DNA from: an uncultured Peptococcaceae bacterium
Lineage (GTDB): Bacteria > Bacillota > Peptococcia > Peptococcales > Peptococcaceae
DNA: 13,250 bases
Assembly (NCBI GenBank): GCA_902462325.1
Contig: CABQBF010000064.1
Span: 1-13,250 of the forward strand
Direction of reading: 5' to 3'
In this document: in pieces, positions 1 through 6,633 of the stretch
Position numbering within the stretch: the stretch's first letter is position 1
Layout: each line of letters begins with the position of its first letter
Notes under the pieces: generated by a model
The model's database searches: none
Seen by the model: only the letters and a program-made list of their open reading frames with translations
What the model was told of the DNA's origin: nothing
Made by a program: the position numbers and the translations under genes

Positions 1-191
1 TCCTATGCCTGTGCTTGGATGGATGTCGCCTGTGCAGAAACGGGAGGCGTTAGAGACCGCCCAATTTTGCTGATGCAGGGAAGGCTCCGCCTTCCCTGCA
101 TCAGCAAAATCATTCTATTATACTTTGAACTTTTTCATTTTTTCAGTCTCACATCATTGACTAATGTACAAACGTGAAACATATTGTATTC
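1..191. other. Non-coding left edge with long hairpin
   Basis: I find no gene here that I can support. A short frame stays open on each strand across the first ~110 bases, but both run through the hairpin at 63-111 and neither translation looks like a protein I know. An 8-base direct repeat, GCCTGTGC, occurs at 7-14 and 28-35. CGCCT (29-33) can pair with AGGCG (46-50). Bases 111-191 are T-rich and lead to the stop codon of the efflux gene on the minus strand. The edge of the window prevents telling whether 1-60 belongs to a neighbouring gene or to a structured element. Confidence 0.4.
64..110. repeat. Perfect 22-bp inverted repeat, 3-base loop
   Basis: Bases 64-85 and 89-110 are perfect reverse complements separated only by TCC (86-88). 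The outer ends are ATTTTGC and GCAAAAT, and the core is GGGAAGGC/GCCTTCCC. It lies 80 bases beyond the stop of the minus-strand efflux gene, where a terminator would be expected. However, the T's are on the 5' arm and the A's on the 3' arm, and no U-run follows on either strand, so it is not a standard intrinsic terminator. It could be a factor-dependent or atypical terminator, or a copy of a dispersed palindromic repeat. Confidence 0.75.
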
Positions 192-1406
192 TTACTTCAC
201 ACCGCGGCAGGGCACAGCGGAACGCATCAACAACGTCCAACCGATAATGCTGACAATGCCGGTTGTGCAAATCATAATGCCTAAACCGCCTACAATGTTA
301 CTCCACATGGAAGCGCATATCATGCCGATGCTGCCGAAGATGGTGGAAATACCGTTAATCAGCGAGGAAGCGGAGCCGGTATCGCCGCTTTGCTGATCCA
401 GCATGATATTGGTACCGAAAGGACGGGAAATAGTGCCTGCTAACGAGAACGGCGCAAAGCCCAGCCAGAATAAAACAGGCGCTTTTTCGCCCAGCAAAAT
501 GAGAAAGACCCCGCACAAGGCATAGATAGCAAAACAGGTCATGGCAAATTTTTTCTTGTTGAAGCCGGTCATAAACCGCACATATAACATAGGTCCAATC
601 ATGGATAAGGCTGCGTTAGCGGCAAAGAAATAACTGTACATCTGCTCGGTAAGGCCGAAATTATCTACATAAATATAGGAAGATATTGCAATATAGCCCA
701 TAAAAGATAAATTATATAAGGAGAAAATAACGCAAGGCACTAAAAAACCGACGTTCTTTCCGACGGTAACCAAACGGCCTAAAGAACCAACTACAGTGCC
801 TTCATAACGGTCTTCGCTGGATAAAGTTTCCTGATATAAGCACGTTAGCAACAGGCAGAGTAAGCCCACCACCGTTAATACCTGAAAAGAACCGCGCCAA
901 TCGGTGAATTGCAGTAAAATAGCGCCTAATACCGGTGCAATCATAGGGGCTAACCCTGCCACCGACTGCACAATAGCCAAAATATTTTCCCGCTGTTTAC
1001 CAGAAAAACAATCTTTAATCAAGGCCATAGAAACAGCAGTAATAGCGCCAGCGCCAATGCCCTGCACAATGCGGGCAGCAATCATCATATATACATGAAA
1101 AGATGCCGCGCAGATAGCGCTGGCAGTTACATACAAGAGATTGCCAATCAGCAGAATTTTTTTACGGCCATATTTATCGCTCATAGGCCCCCACAACAAT
1201 GTCCCTACTGCATAAAAGAAGAAAAAACTAACCAGAGTTAAATTGGTTAAGGTAGTAGATACATTAAAATATGTACTCATTGTTGGCAACGCCGGCAAAT
1301 ACAAATCGGTAGAAAGAGGAATAAACATATTCATTAACGTGATAAATGCCACCAGCCCCTTCATTCCTAAAAATTTTTGTTTTGTAATGTTCTGTCTTGT
1401 ATCCAT
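192..1406 (-). CDS. MFS efflux pump, Bcr/CflA family
   Basis: An inner-membrane proton-driven exporter of about 404 residues, normal for the 12-helix MFS drug transporters. The N-terminus carries the Bcr/CflA hallmark STDLYLPALP in helix 1. The loop between helices 2 and 3 has the MFS motif A, GPMSDKYGRKK (about residues 73-83), and helix 5 carries a motif-C-like RIVQGIGAGA. Family members export chloramphenicol-type drugs, bicyclomycin, sulfonamides or cysteine, and the substrate cannot be read from the sequence. The ATG at 1406 lies 12 bases after AGGAG. An in-frame TTG at 1412 lies only 6 bases after it and is a real alternative start. The gene has its own promoter (1460-1489) and is separated from the upstream sulfotransferase by a terminator, so export of aryl sulfates is only a guess from position. 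Confidence 0.9.
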   Translation of the reverse strand: MDTRQNITKQKFLGMKGLVAFITLMNMFIPLSTDLYLPALPTMSTYFNVSTTLTNLTLVSFFFFYAVGTLLWGPMSDKYGRKKILLIGNLLYVTASAICAASFHVYMMIAARIVQGIGAGAITAVSMALIKDCFSGKQRENILAIVQSVAGLAPMIAPVLGAILLQFTDWRGSFQVLTVVGLLCLLLTCLYQETLSSEDRYEGTVVGSLGRLVTVGKNVGFLVPCVIFSLYNLSFMGYIAISSYIYVDNFGLTEQMYSYFFAANAALSMIGPMLYVRFMTGFNKKKFAMTCFAIYALCGVFLILLGEKAPVLFWLGFAPFSLAGTISRPFGTNIMLDQQSGDTGSASSLINGISTIFGSIGMICASMWSNIVGGLGIMICTTGIVSIIGWTLLMRSAVPCRGVK

Positions 1407-1459
1407 AGTCAAAAGGAACTCCTCTCTGCAATATTACTATATGTCATGCTATCTTTCAA

Positions 1460-1489
1460 ATTATATCATCATTCTTTTAGTAGCGACAA
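1460..1489 (-). promoter_or_regulatory. Sigma-70-type promoter of the MFS gene
   Basis: On the minus strand, TTGTCG (-35, 1484-1489) is followed after 18 bases by a perfect TATAAT (-10, 1460-1465). This puts the transcript start near 1453, leaving about 47 bases of leader before the ATG. The -35 matches TTGACA at 4 of 6 positions. The promoter lies just downstream of the terminator that closes the sulfotransferase unit, which supports independent transcription. Confidence 0.6.
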
Positions 1490-1498
1490 TCTTTTATA

Positions 1499-1537
1499 TG
1501 AAAAAAATTGGCTGCCGCAAAAAATTTTACGACAGCC
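1499..1537 (-). terminator. Intrinsic terminator after the smaller ASST
   Basis: In minus-strand RNA, GGCUGUCG (1537-1530) pairs with CGGCAGCC (1517-1510), including one G-U pair. The A/U-rich loop can extend the stem. The 3' arm runs into AATTTTTTT (1509-1501). It lies about 45 bases past the stop of the sulfotransferase gene at 1583. Confidence 0.75.
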
Positions 1538-1582
1538 GTCATTTTATTGTAGCTACTTCAGCGCCTGCTTAACAGTTAACGA

Positions 1583-3040
1583 TTATAATGGGGAATATTC
1601 CGTATCGTCGCCGTCCTCGGTTACGCAAGCGTCCATTTTGGCGCCATAGCCAAAGGCTTCTTCCACCAGAGTTTCATTCTGCAGCATCCCTTCGGCAGCG
1701 CCCGGTACACGGAAGGTCCAGTTATCCAGCTTAGCAACAGGAATTTCTTCCGGCATCGGCAGCTGCGGTACATAGCTGTACGGATACCGATATGCACGAT
1801 AGATGAACAGGCCTTCTACATTGAATGGGGCCTGATATTCCCAAACTACTTCTTTATCGGCGGTTACTTCAAAAATTCTTGCGAAGCAACCCTCGGTAAT
1901 CAGCGTGTTGCCGTTCGGCAAACGCTGTGCAGAGCTAATCAGCTGGCTATAAAATCTGGTGTTGTTGGTCAACGGGCCCATCCCCATATCGCCAGGATTC
2001 ATTTTGGCACCGGTAAATTCCCATACAACCTTCAATGTAGTAGGGTCAATTTCAATGGCGCGGCTGTAGTCACGCTTGCATTGCTTGGTACCATCCTTAG
2101 AGCAGTTATCCGGTATCCCATAACCGGCCCAGCCGCCATTATCAAACATTAAAATATTGCCTTCGCCCGGCAGTCCCTTTGGAATCATATGGCAATGATG
2201 CTGCCCGATAATCTGTCCCATAGCGCGCAGCTCTTTGGTGGTGAAGTCTGGTCCAATCTGCCATACAATCTTGCCTGTTTCCTTGCTAATAATTCCCATG
2301 ATATTGGATTCGCGAGCGTCAAAAATAATGTTGTCTGGGTGGAACCGTTCATCGCCTTCCTCATACCAATGGTTCGGCCCCAGCACGCTCATGGAGTTGA
2401 TGTGCATCCAGTCCGCCTGACCGCCGCCGTTTGGATGGTTGTTCGGGTTACGGAACAACGCACTCTTGGCGATTTCACTGAAGCCCAACTCGTTAAAATG
2501 GTCGCTCACATGCCATTCCCAAACGATATTCCCTTCCCAGTCTACTTCGATAACCACGTCGTCTAATAAACGTTTGTCGGAAATCCGTTTTTTGTAAACA
2601 TCTTCATGACACAGAATCAGTGTATTACCGCTGTTGGTTTTACATTCCATCCCTGGCACATAGTAGCCAACTGGATTGCCTTCCCGCTGATAATCGTGGT
2701 GCTGACGGGCCATCCACTGTGGTTCCTGGCCTTCATCCTCGATGTATTCTTTTTTGTTGAATTTCCATACAACCTTGCCGTCCCAGTCTACCTGAACCAC
2801 GTCAGTCTGGTCCTGATACGCGAATTGGGGTTCCCGCAACCCCAGAGAACCCATCACCTGGCCGCCAGGCAACAGCTTATTCGGAAAGCCTTGCAGATTT
2901 TTCCATACCTTTACCACATTTCCGTTCATGTCGATTAAAACTGCGCCAACCTTTGGCACTGGCATCAGCGTATAACCGCTCCATGCTTTTTCTGGATCAT
3001 AGATTGTAGTCCCCATTGGATAAACGCTTGGTGTTCCCAT
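1583..3040 (-). CDS. Aryl-sulfate sulfotransferase family protein (short form)
   Basis: A 485-residue protein of the PAPS-independent arylsulfotransferase family, which transfers sulfate from one phenolic sulfate to another phenol through a sulfo-histidine intermediate. Six short strand repeats mark a six-bladed beta-propeller: NGNVVKVW (39-46), GKVVW (88-92), GNIVW (170-174), GKIVW (256-260), LKVVW (336-340) and KEVVW (396-400). Likely active-site residues are His114/His115 (RQHHD), His213 (WMHINS), Arg243 (ARES) and His281/282 (GQHHCH), followed by FDNGG as in characterised ASSTs. No signal peptide or membrane segment is visible, so it should be cytoplasmic unless exported by an unusual route. 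The start is ATG at 3040 with AGGGGG about 9 bases upstream. It is only distantly similar to the neighbouring ASST and lacks that protein's N- and C-terminal extensions. Activity and substrates are inferred from the family; some distant members may not be sulfotransferases. Confidence 0.82.
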   Translation of the reverse strand: MGTPSVYPMGTTIYDPEKAWSGYTLMPVPKVGAVLIDMNGNVVKVWKNLQGFPNKLLPGGQVMGSLGLREPQFAYQDQTDVVQVDWDGKVVWKFNKKEYIEDEGQEPQWMARQHHDYQREGNPVGYYVPGMECKTNSGNTLILCHEDVYKKRISDKRLLDDVVIEVDWEGNIVWEWHVSDHFNELGFSEIAKSALFRNPNNHPNGGGQADWMHINSMSVLGPNHWYEEGDERFHPDNIIFDARESNIMGIISKETGKIVWQIGPDFTTKELRAMGQIIGQHHCHMIPKGLPGEGNILMFDNGGWAGYGIPDNCSKDGTKQCKRDYSRAIEIDPTTLKVVWEFTGAKMNPGDMGMGPLTNNTRFYSQLISSAQRLPNGNTLITEGCFARIFEVTADKEVVWEYQAPFNVEGLFIYRAYRYPYSYVPQLPMPEEIPVAKLDNWTFRVPGAAEGMLQNETLVEEAFGYGAKMDACVTEDGDDTEYSPL

Positions 3041-3271
3041 TTGTAAGTCCCCCTAAAAAATTAAGAATATCTTTATCATTTCATTTAAAATTTTTACCGC
3101 AGCCATTCCAAATGACCACAGCAGTTGGCGTGTGTGGTGGAGTGGATGTGTTTTTCCAGCTCATCACATAAACCGCTAGCCTAGTGACGTAGGAAAATTC
3201 TAGTATAACAAGTATGAAGTATGCGAGCTAGCTGTTTGCAAAACAACGACGCCAGCGGAAAATTTAACAAG
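3041..3271. other. Spacer between the two ASST genes
   Basis: No gene and no convincing terminator are visible here, so read-through from the larger into the smaller ASST gene is possible. On the minus strand, TATACT (3207-3202) could be a -10 element with a start near 3195, but no -35 sits at the right distance. Bases 3224-3253 imperfectly repeat the 3' end of the larger ASST gene (3268-3292). CTAG, usually a scarce tetranucleotide in bacteria, occurs five times between 3176 and 3275. Confidence 0.45.
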
Positions 3272-3292
3272 CTAGCATGTTACAACAACGCC
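3224..3292. repeat. Imperfect direct repeat at assT 3' end
   Basis: Bases 3224-3253 and 3268-3292 share AGCTAGC, then TGTT, then CAAC(G/A)ACGCC, with small gaps, at a spacing of about 40 bases. The second copy covers the last codons and TAG stop of assT (GVVVTC-stop). The first copy, read in the same sense, also gives GVVV. It may be the remnant of a duplicated gene end. Confidence 0.45.
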
Positions 3293-5197
3293 GGTTTCAT
3301 AGATTGCATACTCATCTTCCCCCATCTGCGCCAGCACTTTTACCTGATACTTACCGGACAAACCGGTTTTATTGATAAAGGTGTCTACTTCACGGCTGTC
3401 AGCTTTCTGGAAGGTTCCTACGCACATAGCCTGGAAATGCTGCGGAACAGTGTTGATTTCGTACCGTTTTACTTCGCCGGCTTCGTCGATTAACAGCACC
3501 TGGTCAATGGTGTTTTCTTCAAAGAAGCCGTTGATCAGAATGCGATCGTCTTCTTCTACAATTTTAGCCTTGAATTCTGCTGGCAATAGTTGTCCGGTTT
3601 CTTCGGCTTTTACTTTCATTTTGGTTGCTTTGGTTTCAATCAAGCCGCCCAGCACAACGCCTTTGCCCAGCTCGATGGTTTCTCCTGCATAATACAACGG
3701 CAGTTTTTCTGCACGATACAGATTTGCTGGTACGTGTAATTCCAATTTCAGTTCATCATCCACCAGCTCTGTGGTAATGGAGTTAAAGGTATAGGTATGT
3801 TCTTTGCTCTTTACTGGGTCCATGGCATCCATAACGGCAAAGCCGTCACATGGTTTCCCGTCTTCGTAACCAATACCGCCAGAGTGTACCATATAGTGGC
3901 CTTCATTATAATATTCTACATTACAGATATAGGGAGAGAAGAAGTCGGCTCCCCGTTCTTTCCCATACTGCCAAATCTGTTCGATTTCCATTTTTTCAGT
4001 GTCGATTCTGTAGCGCACGCCGCGGGAGAAGTTTTCATGATTTGGAATTCGTTTTTCTGGATTTTTAGAACGAAAATGGCCATTATCAAACAGCATAATG
4101 TCGCCGTCCGGCAGAACTACGCAGGCATGCTGTTCATACTGCCAATCAAATTTACTCAAGTCGCCTACCGGCTTAAAGAAATATTTCTGCATAGCTTCCG
4201 GCCACATTTCCGGATCGCCTAAAATCCAGTTCAACTTGCATTTGCCGTTTTCGTCCAGCTCATAATCCAAATTGATCACTGCGTCTTGATGACGGCCGGA
4301 CAGCGTGATGGTATTGGTTTTCTTATCGTACCAAACGGCATTGTTGTGGAACCAGTCGTGGGCGTCCTGACTGCCGGAGCCGGCGGTTGGATATTGGGGC
4401 AGCACATCCTTGTAATCCCACTTGCGCAGCACTTCGCCGGTATTTTTGTCCAGCAATACGCAAACGTCTTCTACTGTGCCGGAGTACATATCGAAGGTCA
4501 GCATCAAAATGTTGCCGTCTTCCATTACAAACTGGTCGTGGTGATAGCCGCCGATCGGGCTTTGATATTCTTTAAATACTTTACCGCTGAAGGCCATTTC
4601 ATAAATACCGGTGGTGAAGTAAGGCATTTTCACCAGACGTTCGGTCCCGATTAAAATATGACCGTTGGGCATCCGTTTTAAGTCGAAAGCAAAGTTTACG
4701 CTGGCGTACCAACGCAAATCGCCTTTATAGTCATAAGCAACAGGCATGGAACGCATAGCTGCTGTCAGGAAAATCAGATTGTCGCCCAGATATTCTTTGG
4801 TTGTTTCCATTTTGGTGGCCAGTGGCACGCCATTCATCAACGGTTCCGTTTGAATTTTGACGGTGCTTCTTTCGCCGTTAGCCAAAACAATTTCCACCGT
4901 ATTTTCATAATCGGCATATAAACCATAGATAGGCAGAATGTGTTTCTTGGCAGCGGGGAAGGTGTGACTGATGTTGCCGGCTGGCTCTTTGCCCAGCACG
5001 GTAATGGTTGCTTCGCTGGCTGCCGGTGTTTCAAATAAAATGACTGCGGTCAGCGGGCAAAATTCATAAGGGTTCAGCTTTACCAGAGGGCTGGTCAAAG
5101 TGTAAGCGCCTGCTTCAAATTCGGCTAGAAAAGCCTGTTCTGCCGCATACTGCCGCTCTACAATATGAGGCAGCTTTTCATAAGTAATGGTTTCCAT
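3272..5197 (-). CDS. assT: Aryl-sulfate sulfotransferase (AssT)
   Basis: A 641-residue PAPS-independent aryl-sulfate sulfotransferase. Active-site residues line up by eye with E. coli AssT: His220 (GYHHD), His284 (DWFHNN), Arg302 (GRHQD) and His357 (YEQHAC), the last being the histidine that carries the sulfate. The 18-residue gap between His284 and Arg302 equals that between E. coli His356 and Arg374. Residues ~1-135 form a beta-rich N-terminal domain and ~135-475 the propeller. Residues ~475-641 are another beta-rich region. No signal peptide is present. Only Cys320 lies between Arg302 and His357, so the conserved disulfide of the periplasmic enzymes is absent. The ATG at 5197 is preceded by AAAGGAG with good spacing, so I prefer it to an in-frame codon at 5284, which adds 29 residues without an obvious ribosome site. 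It diverges from a LysR gene and has a strong promoter at 5314-5341. Confidence 0.9.
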   Translation of the reverse strand: METITYEKLPHIVERQYAAEQAFLAEFEAGAYTLTSPLVKLNPYEFCPLTAVILFETPAASEATITVLGKEPAGNISHTFPAAKKHILPIYGLYADYENTVEIVLANGERSTVKIQTEPLMNGVPLATKMETTKEYLGDNLIFLTAAMRSMPVAYDYKGDLRWYASVNFAFDLKRMPNGHILIGTERLVKMPYFTTGIYEMAFSGKVFKEYQSPIGGYHHDQFVMEDGNILMLTFDMYSGTVEDVCVLLDKNTGEVLRKWDYKDVLPQYPTAGSGSQDAHDWFHNNAVWYDKKTNTITLSGRHQDAVINLDYELDENGKCKLNWILGDPEMWPEAMQKYFFKPVGDLSKFDWQYEQHACVVLPDGDIMLFDNGHFRSKNPEKRIPNHENFSRGVRYRIDTEKMEIEQIWQYGKERGADFFSPYICNVEYYNEGHYMVHSGGIGYEDGKPCDGFAVMDAMDPVKSKEHTYTFNSITTELVDDELKLELHVPANLYRAEKLPLYYAGETIELGKGVVLGGLIETKATKMKVKAEETGQLLPAEFKAKIVEEDDRILINGFFEENTIDQVLLIDEAGEVKRYEINTVPQHFQAMCVGTFQKADSREVDTFINKTGLSGKYQVKVLAQMGEDEYAIYETGVVVTC

Positions 5198-5309
5198 AAA
5201 AATTCTCTCCTTTGCAAAAAATATGTACAACTTGTTGCAATCACACAGCTTTGAACAAAATGATCGATACGGCGCTATTGGCAACTGTATAAATATTTCT
5301 GTTCTTAAT

Positions 5310-5329
5310 GATAATTATAATGATTATTT
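5310..5329. promoter_or_regulatory. Candidate Fur/PerR-family operator
   Basis: GATAATTATAATGATTATT (5310-5328, + strand) matches the classical Fur box GATAATGATAATCATTATC at 16 of 19 positions. Within it, TTATAATGATTATTT (5315-5329) matches the PerR/Fur 7-1-7 pattern TTATAATNATTATAA at 12 of 14 defined positions. It covers the whole -10 element of the assT promoter, an ideal place for metal-dependent repression. The region is AT-rich, which raises the chance of a coincidental match. Which Fur-family member would bind cannot be told. Confidence 0.5.
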
Positions 5330-5341
5330 TGATTTTGCCAA
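5314..5341 (-). promoter_or_regulatory. Sigma-70-type promoter of assT
   Basis: On the minus strand, TTGGCA (-35, 5336-5341) is followed after 16 bases by a perfect TATAAT (-10, 5314-5319). The expected start is near 5307, leaving about 110 bases of leader before the assT ATG. The -35 matches consensus at 5 of 6 positions. Confidence 0.65.
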
Positions 5342-5362
5342 TTTCTGAATTCTTATACCCCC

Positions 5363-5379
5363 CATTGTTGTTGTCAATG
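5363..5379. promoter_or_regulatory. Candidate LysR-type recognition site (ATTG-N7-CAAT)
   Basis: CATTG (5363-5367) and CAATG (5375-5379) are inverted around TTGTTGT. The core ATTG-N7-CAAT fits the T-N11-A dyad bound by LysR-type regulators. Its centre, 5371, lies about 64 bp upstream of the predicted assT start, where the recognition site of this family usually sits (about -65). It also lies upstream of the regulator's own promoter, as expected for autoregulation. Confidence 0.55.
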
Positions 5380-5393
5380 AGGCTTTTTTGTAA

Positions 5394-5422
5394 TTGTATT
5401 TTCTTCGATAAAACTTTATAAT
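5394..5422 (+). promoter_or_regulatory. Sigma-70-type promoter of the LysR gene
   Basis: TTGTAT (5394-5399), a 17-base spacer and a perfect TATAAT (5417-5422) give an expected start near 5429. The leader before the TTG start codon at 5508 would be about 79 bases. Confidence 0.6.
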
Positions 5423-5507
5423 AAATAATAGTTGCTATAGAAATATATTTAACAGCAGGAACCCTGCCTGTGTGTTTCTTGGAGATAAAGAAAAAGGAGG
5501 AACTCCG

Positions 5508-6506
5508 TTGCGTTTAGAACATTTTCAATACATTGTAGAAATTGCCCGTTGCAAGTCTATGTCTAAGGCCTCGAAAAAATTGTATGTTACTCAACCATCG
5601 CTCAGCACGGCTATTCAAAATCTGGAAGACGAATTGGGCTTTCAAATTTTCAAACGCTCCGCCTCTGGTGTGGCGCTGACCGATAAAGGCGAGTTGCTGC
5701 TGAAAATTGCTGAGGAAATCGTGCGGCAACTGGAGCAGGTAAAAGAGTTGTCCAATCCAGACAATGACACTGTCACCAATCTCAATCTGGCCGCCGTGCC
5801 CGTATTTTGCAATGCCCTGATGATTAATTTAATTCAGGCGCTGAAAAAAGACTATCCTCATATCAATGCCAATATTATTGAGCTGCGGCCCTGCAAAATC
5901 CTGCCCGCCCTTATTTCCGGCACTGCTGATTTGGCCATCGGCACCTATTCTCCCAGCACCAAAGAGCAGATTTTTCAGGAAGCTGCCAAAAATAATATCA
6001 TTATTGAGCCAGTTTTTGATGATAAAATGTATTGCTTTCTGCATCGCAATCATCCACTGGCTCGTAAAAGCAGCGTCTGCATGGAGGATTTGGAAAATGA
6101 TATTCCGGCCTTTTTCAATGATTATGTGATGATGGAAAGCTATGAATGCTTTCAGCCCGACAGCAATAAATACGCAAAAAATTATTACAGCTTCACCGAC
6201 CGGGCCAGCATTAAAAAAGCTGTTTCCAAAGGTTTGGCTTACGCCATGCTGCCCCGTCTGATGGCCTATGATGATATTTATGTCAATGCTGGCATGATTA
6301 TCCCTGTTCCCTTGTCCGACGCTGATGTGTCTTTAACTACCTACATCGCCTATTCGTCCCGTAATACGTTGCCGAAAGCCTCCACATTAACCATCGAGTT
6401 AATTCGTAAGTTATATCAGGATATTGCCCGGAAAATGAATGAAGACGACCGTAAATTGGAACAGCAGGAAACGGTAAGCAAGCACAATCAGTATTTGTTT
6501 TATTAA
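5508..6506 (+). CDS. LysR-type transcriptional regulator
   Basis: A DNA-binding regulator of about 332 residues, normal for the LysR family. Residues ~1-60 form the winged helix-turn-helix with the typical ASKKLYVTQPSLSTAIQNLE core. A linker helix follows, and residues ~90-300 form the periplasmic-binding-like effector domain. I choose the TTG at 5508 because AGGAGG (5495-5500) sits 7 bases before it, and the resulting start MRLEHFQYIVEIA is the family norm. The in-frame GTG at 5472 adds 12 residues, has no ribosome site and encodes the Shine-Dalgarno itself. It diverges from assT, with promoters for both genes and an ATTG-N7-CAAT dyad between them, so the usual reading is that it activates assT and represses itself. 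The inducer is unknown; a phenol, aryl sulfate or aromatic metabolite would fit the context. Confidence 0.92.
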   Translation: MRLEHFQYIVEIARCKSMSKASKKLYVTQPSLSTAIQNLEDELGFQIFKRSASGVALTDKGELLLKIAEEIVRQLEQVKELSNPDNDTVTNLNLAAVPVFCNALMINLIQALKKDYPHINANIIELRPCKILPALISGTADLAIGTYSPSTKEQIFQEAAKNNIIIEPVFDDKMYCFLHRNHPLARKSSVCMEDLENDIPAFFNDYVMMESYECFQPDSNKYAKNYYSFTDRASIKKAVSKGLAYAMLPRLMAYDDIYVNAGMIIPVPLSDADVSLTTYIAYSSRNTLPKASTLTIELIRKLYQDIARKMNEDDRKLEQQETVSKHNQYLFY

Positions 6507-6510
6507 AACA

Positions 6511-6551
6511 ATAAAAAGGACTGTCCTGCCGCTTACCAACAGAACAGCCCT
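6511..6551 (-). terminator. Intrinsic terminator, leftward
   Basis: In minus-strand RNA, AGGGCUGUUCUG (6551-6540) pairs along its full 12 bases with CAGGACAGUCCU (6528-6517), using two G-U pairs. TTTTTAT (6517-6511) follows directly. On the plus strand the same stem has two mismatches and no U-run. It therefore looks built to stop leftward transcription from running into the LysR gene, although aroF has a nearer terminator. Confidence 0.65.
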
Positions 6552-6633
6552 GAGATTTCTTTCAAAGCAAATATTTCCAAATCCCTTGACACAGCGGCGC
6601 AGAAAAGCGCGCCAGCAAACTGTGATGTTAAAC

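Noticed and set aside
64..110. Hairpin as an ordinary rho-independent terminator for the MFS gene
   Set aside because: The U-run is missing on both strands, and the A/T composition of the arms is reversed relative to an intrinsic terminator. I list it as an inverted repeat instead.
1..172. Open frame on the plus strand reaching the left edge
   Set aside because: Most of it runs through the palindrome and the T-rich stretch, and the translation has no recognisable protein character.
5198..5284. Extended assT start at 5284 as a signal peptide
   Set aside because: The extra 29 residues hold cysteines and lysines within short mixed hydrophobic stretches rather than a signal sequence. They lie across the leader, whereas the ATG at 5197 has a clear ribosome site.
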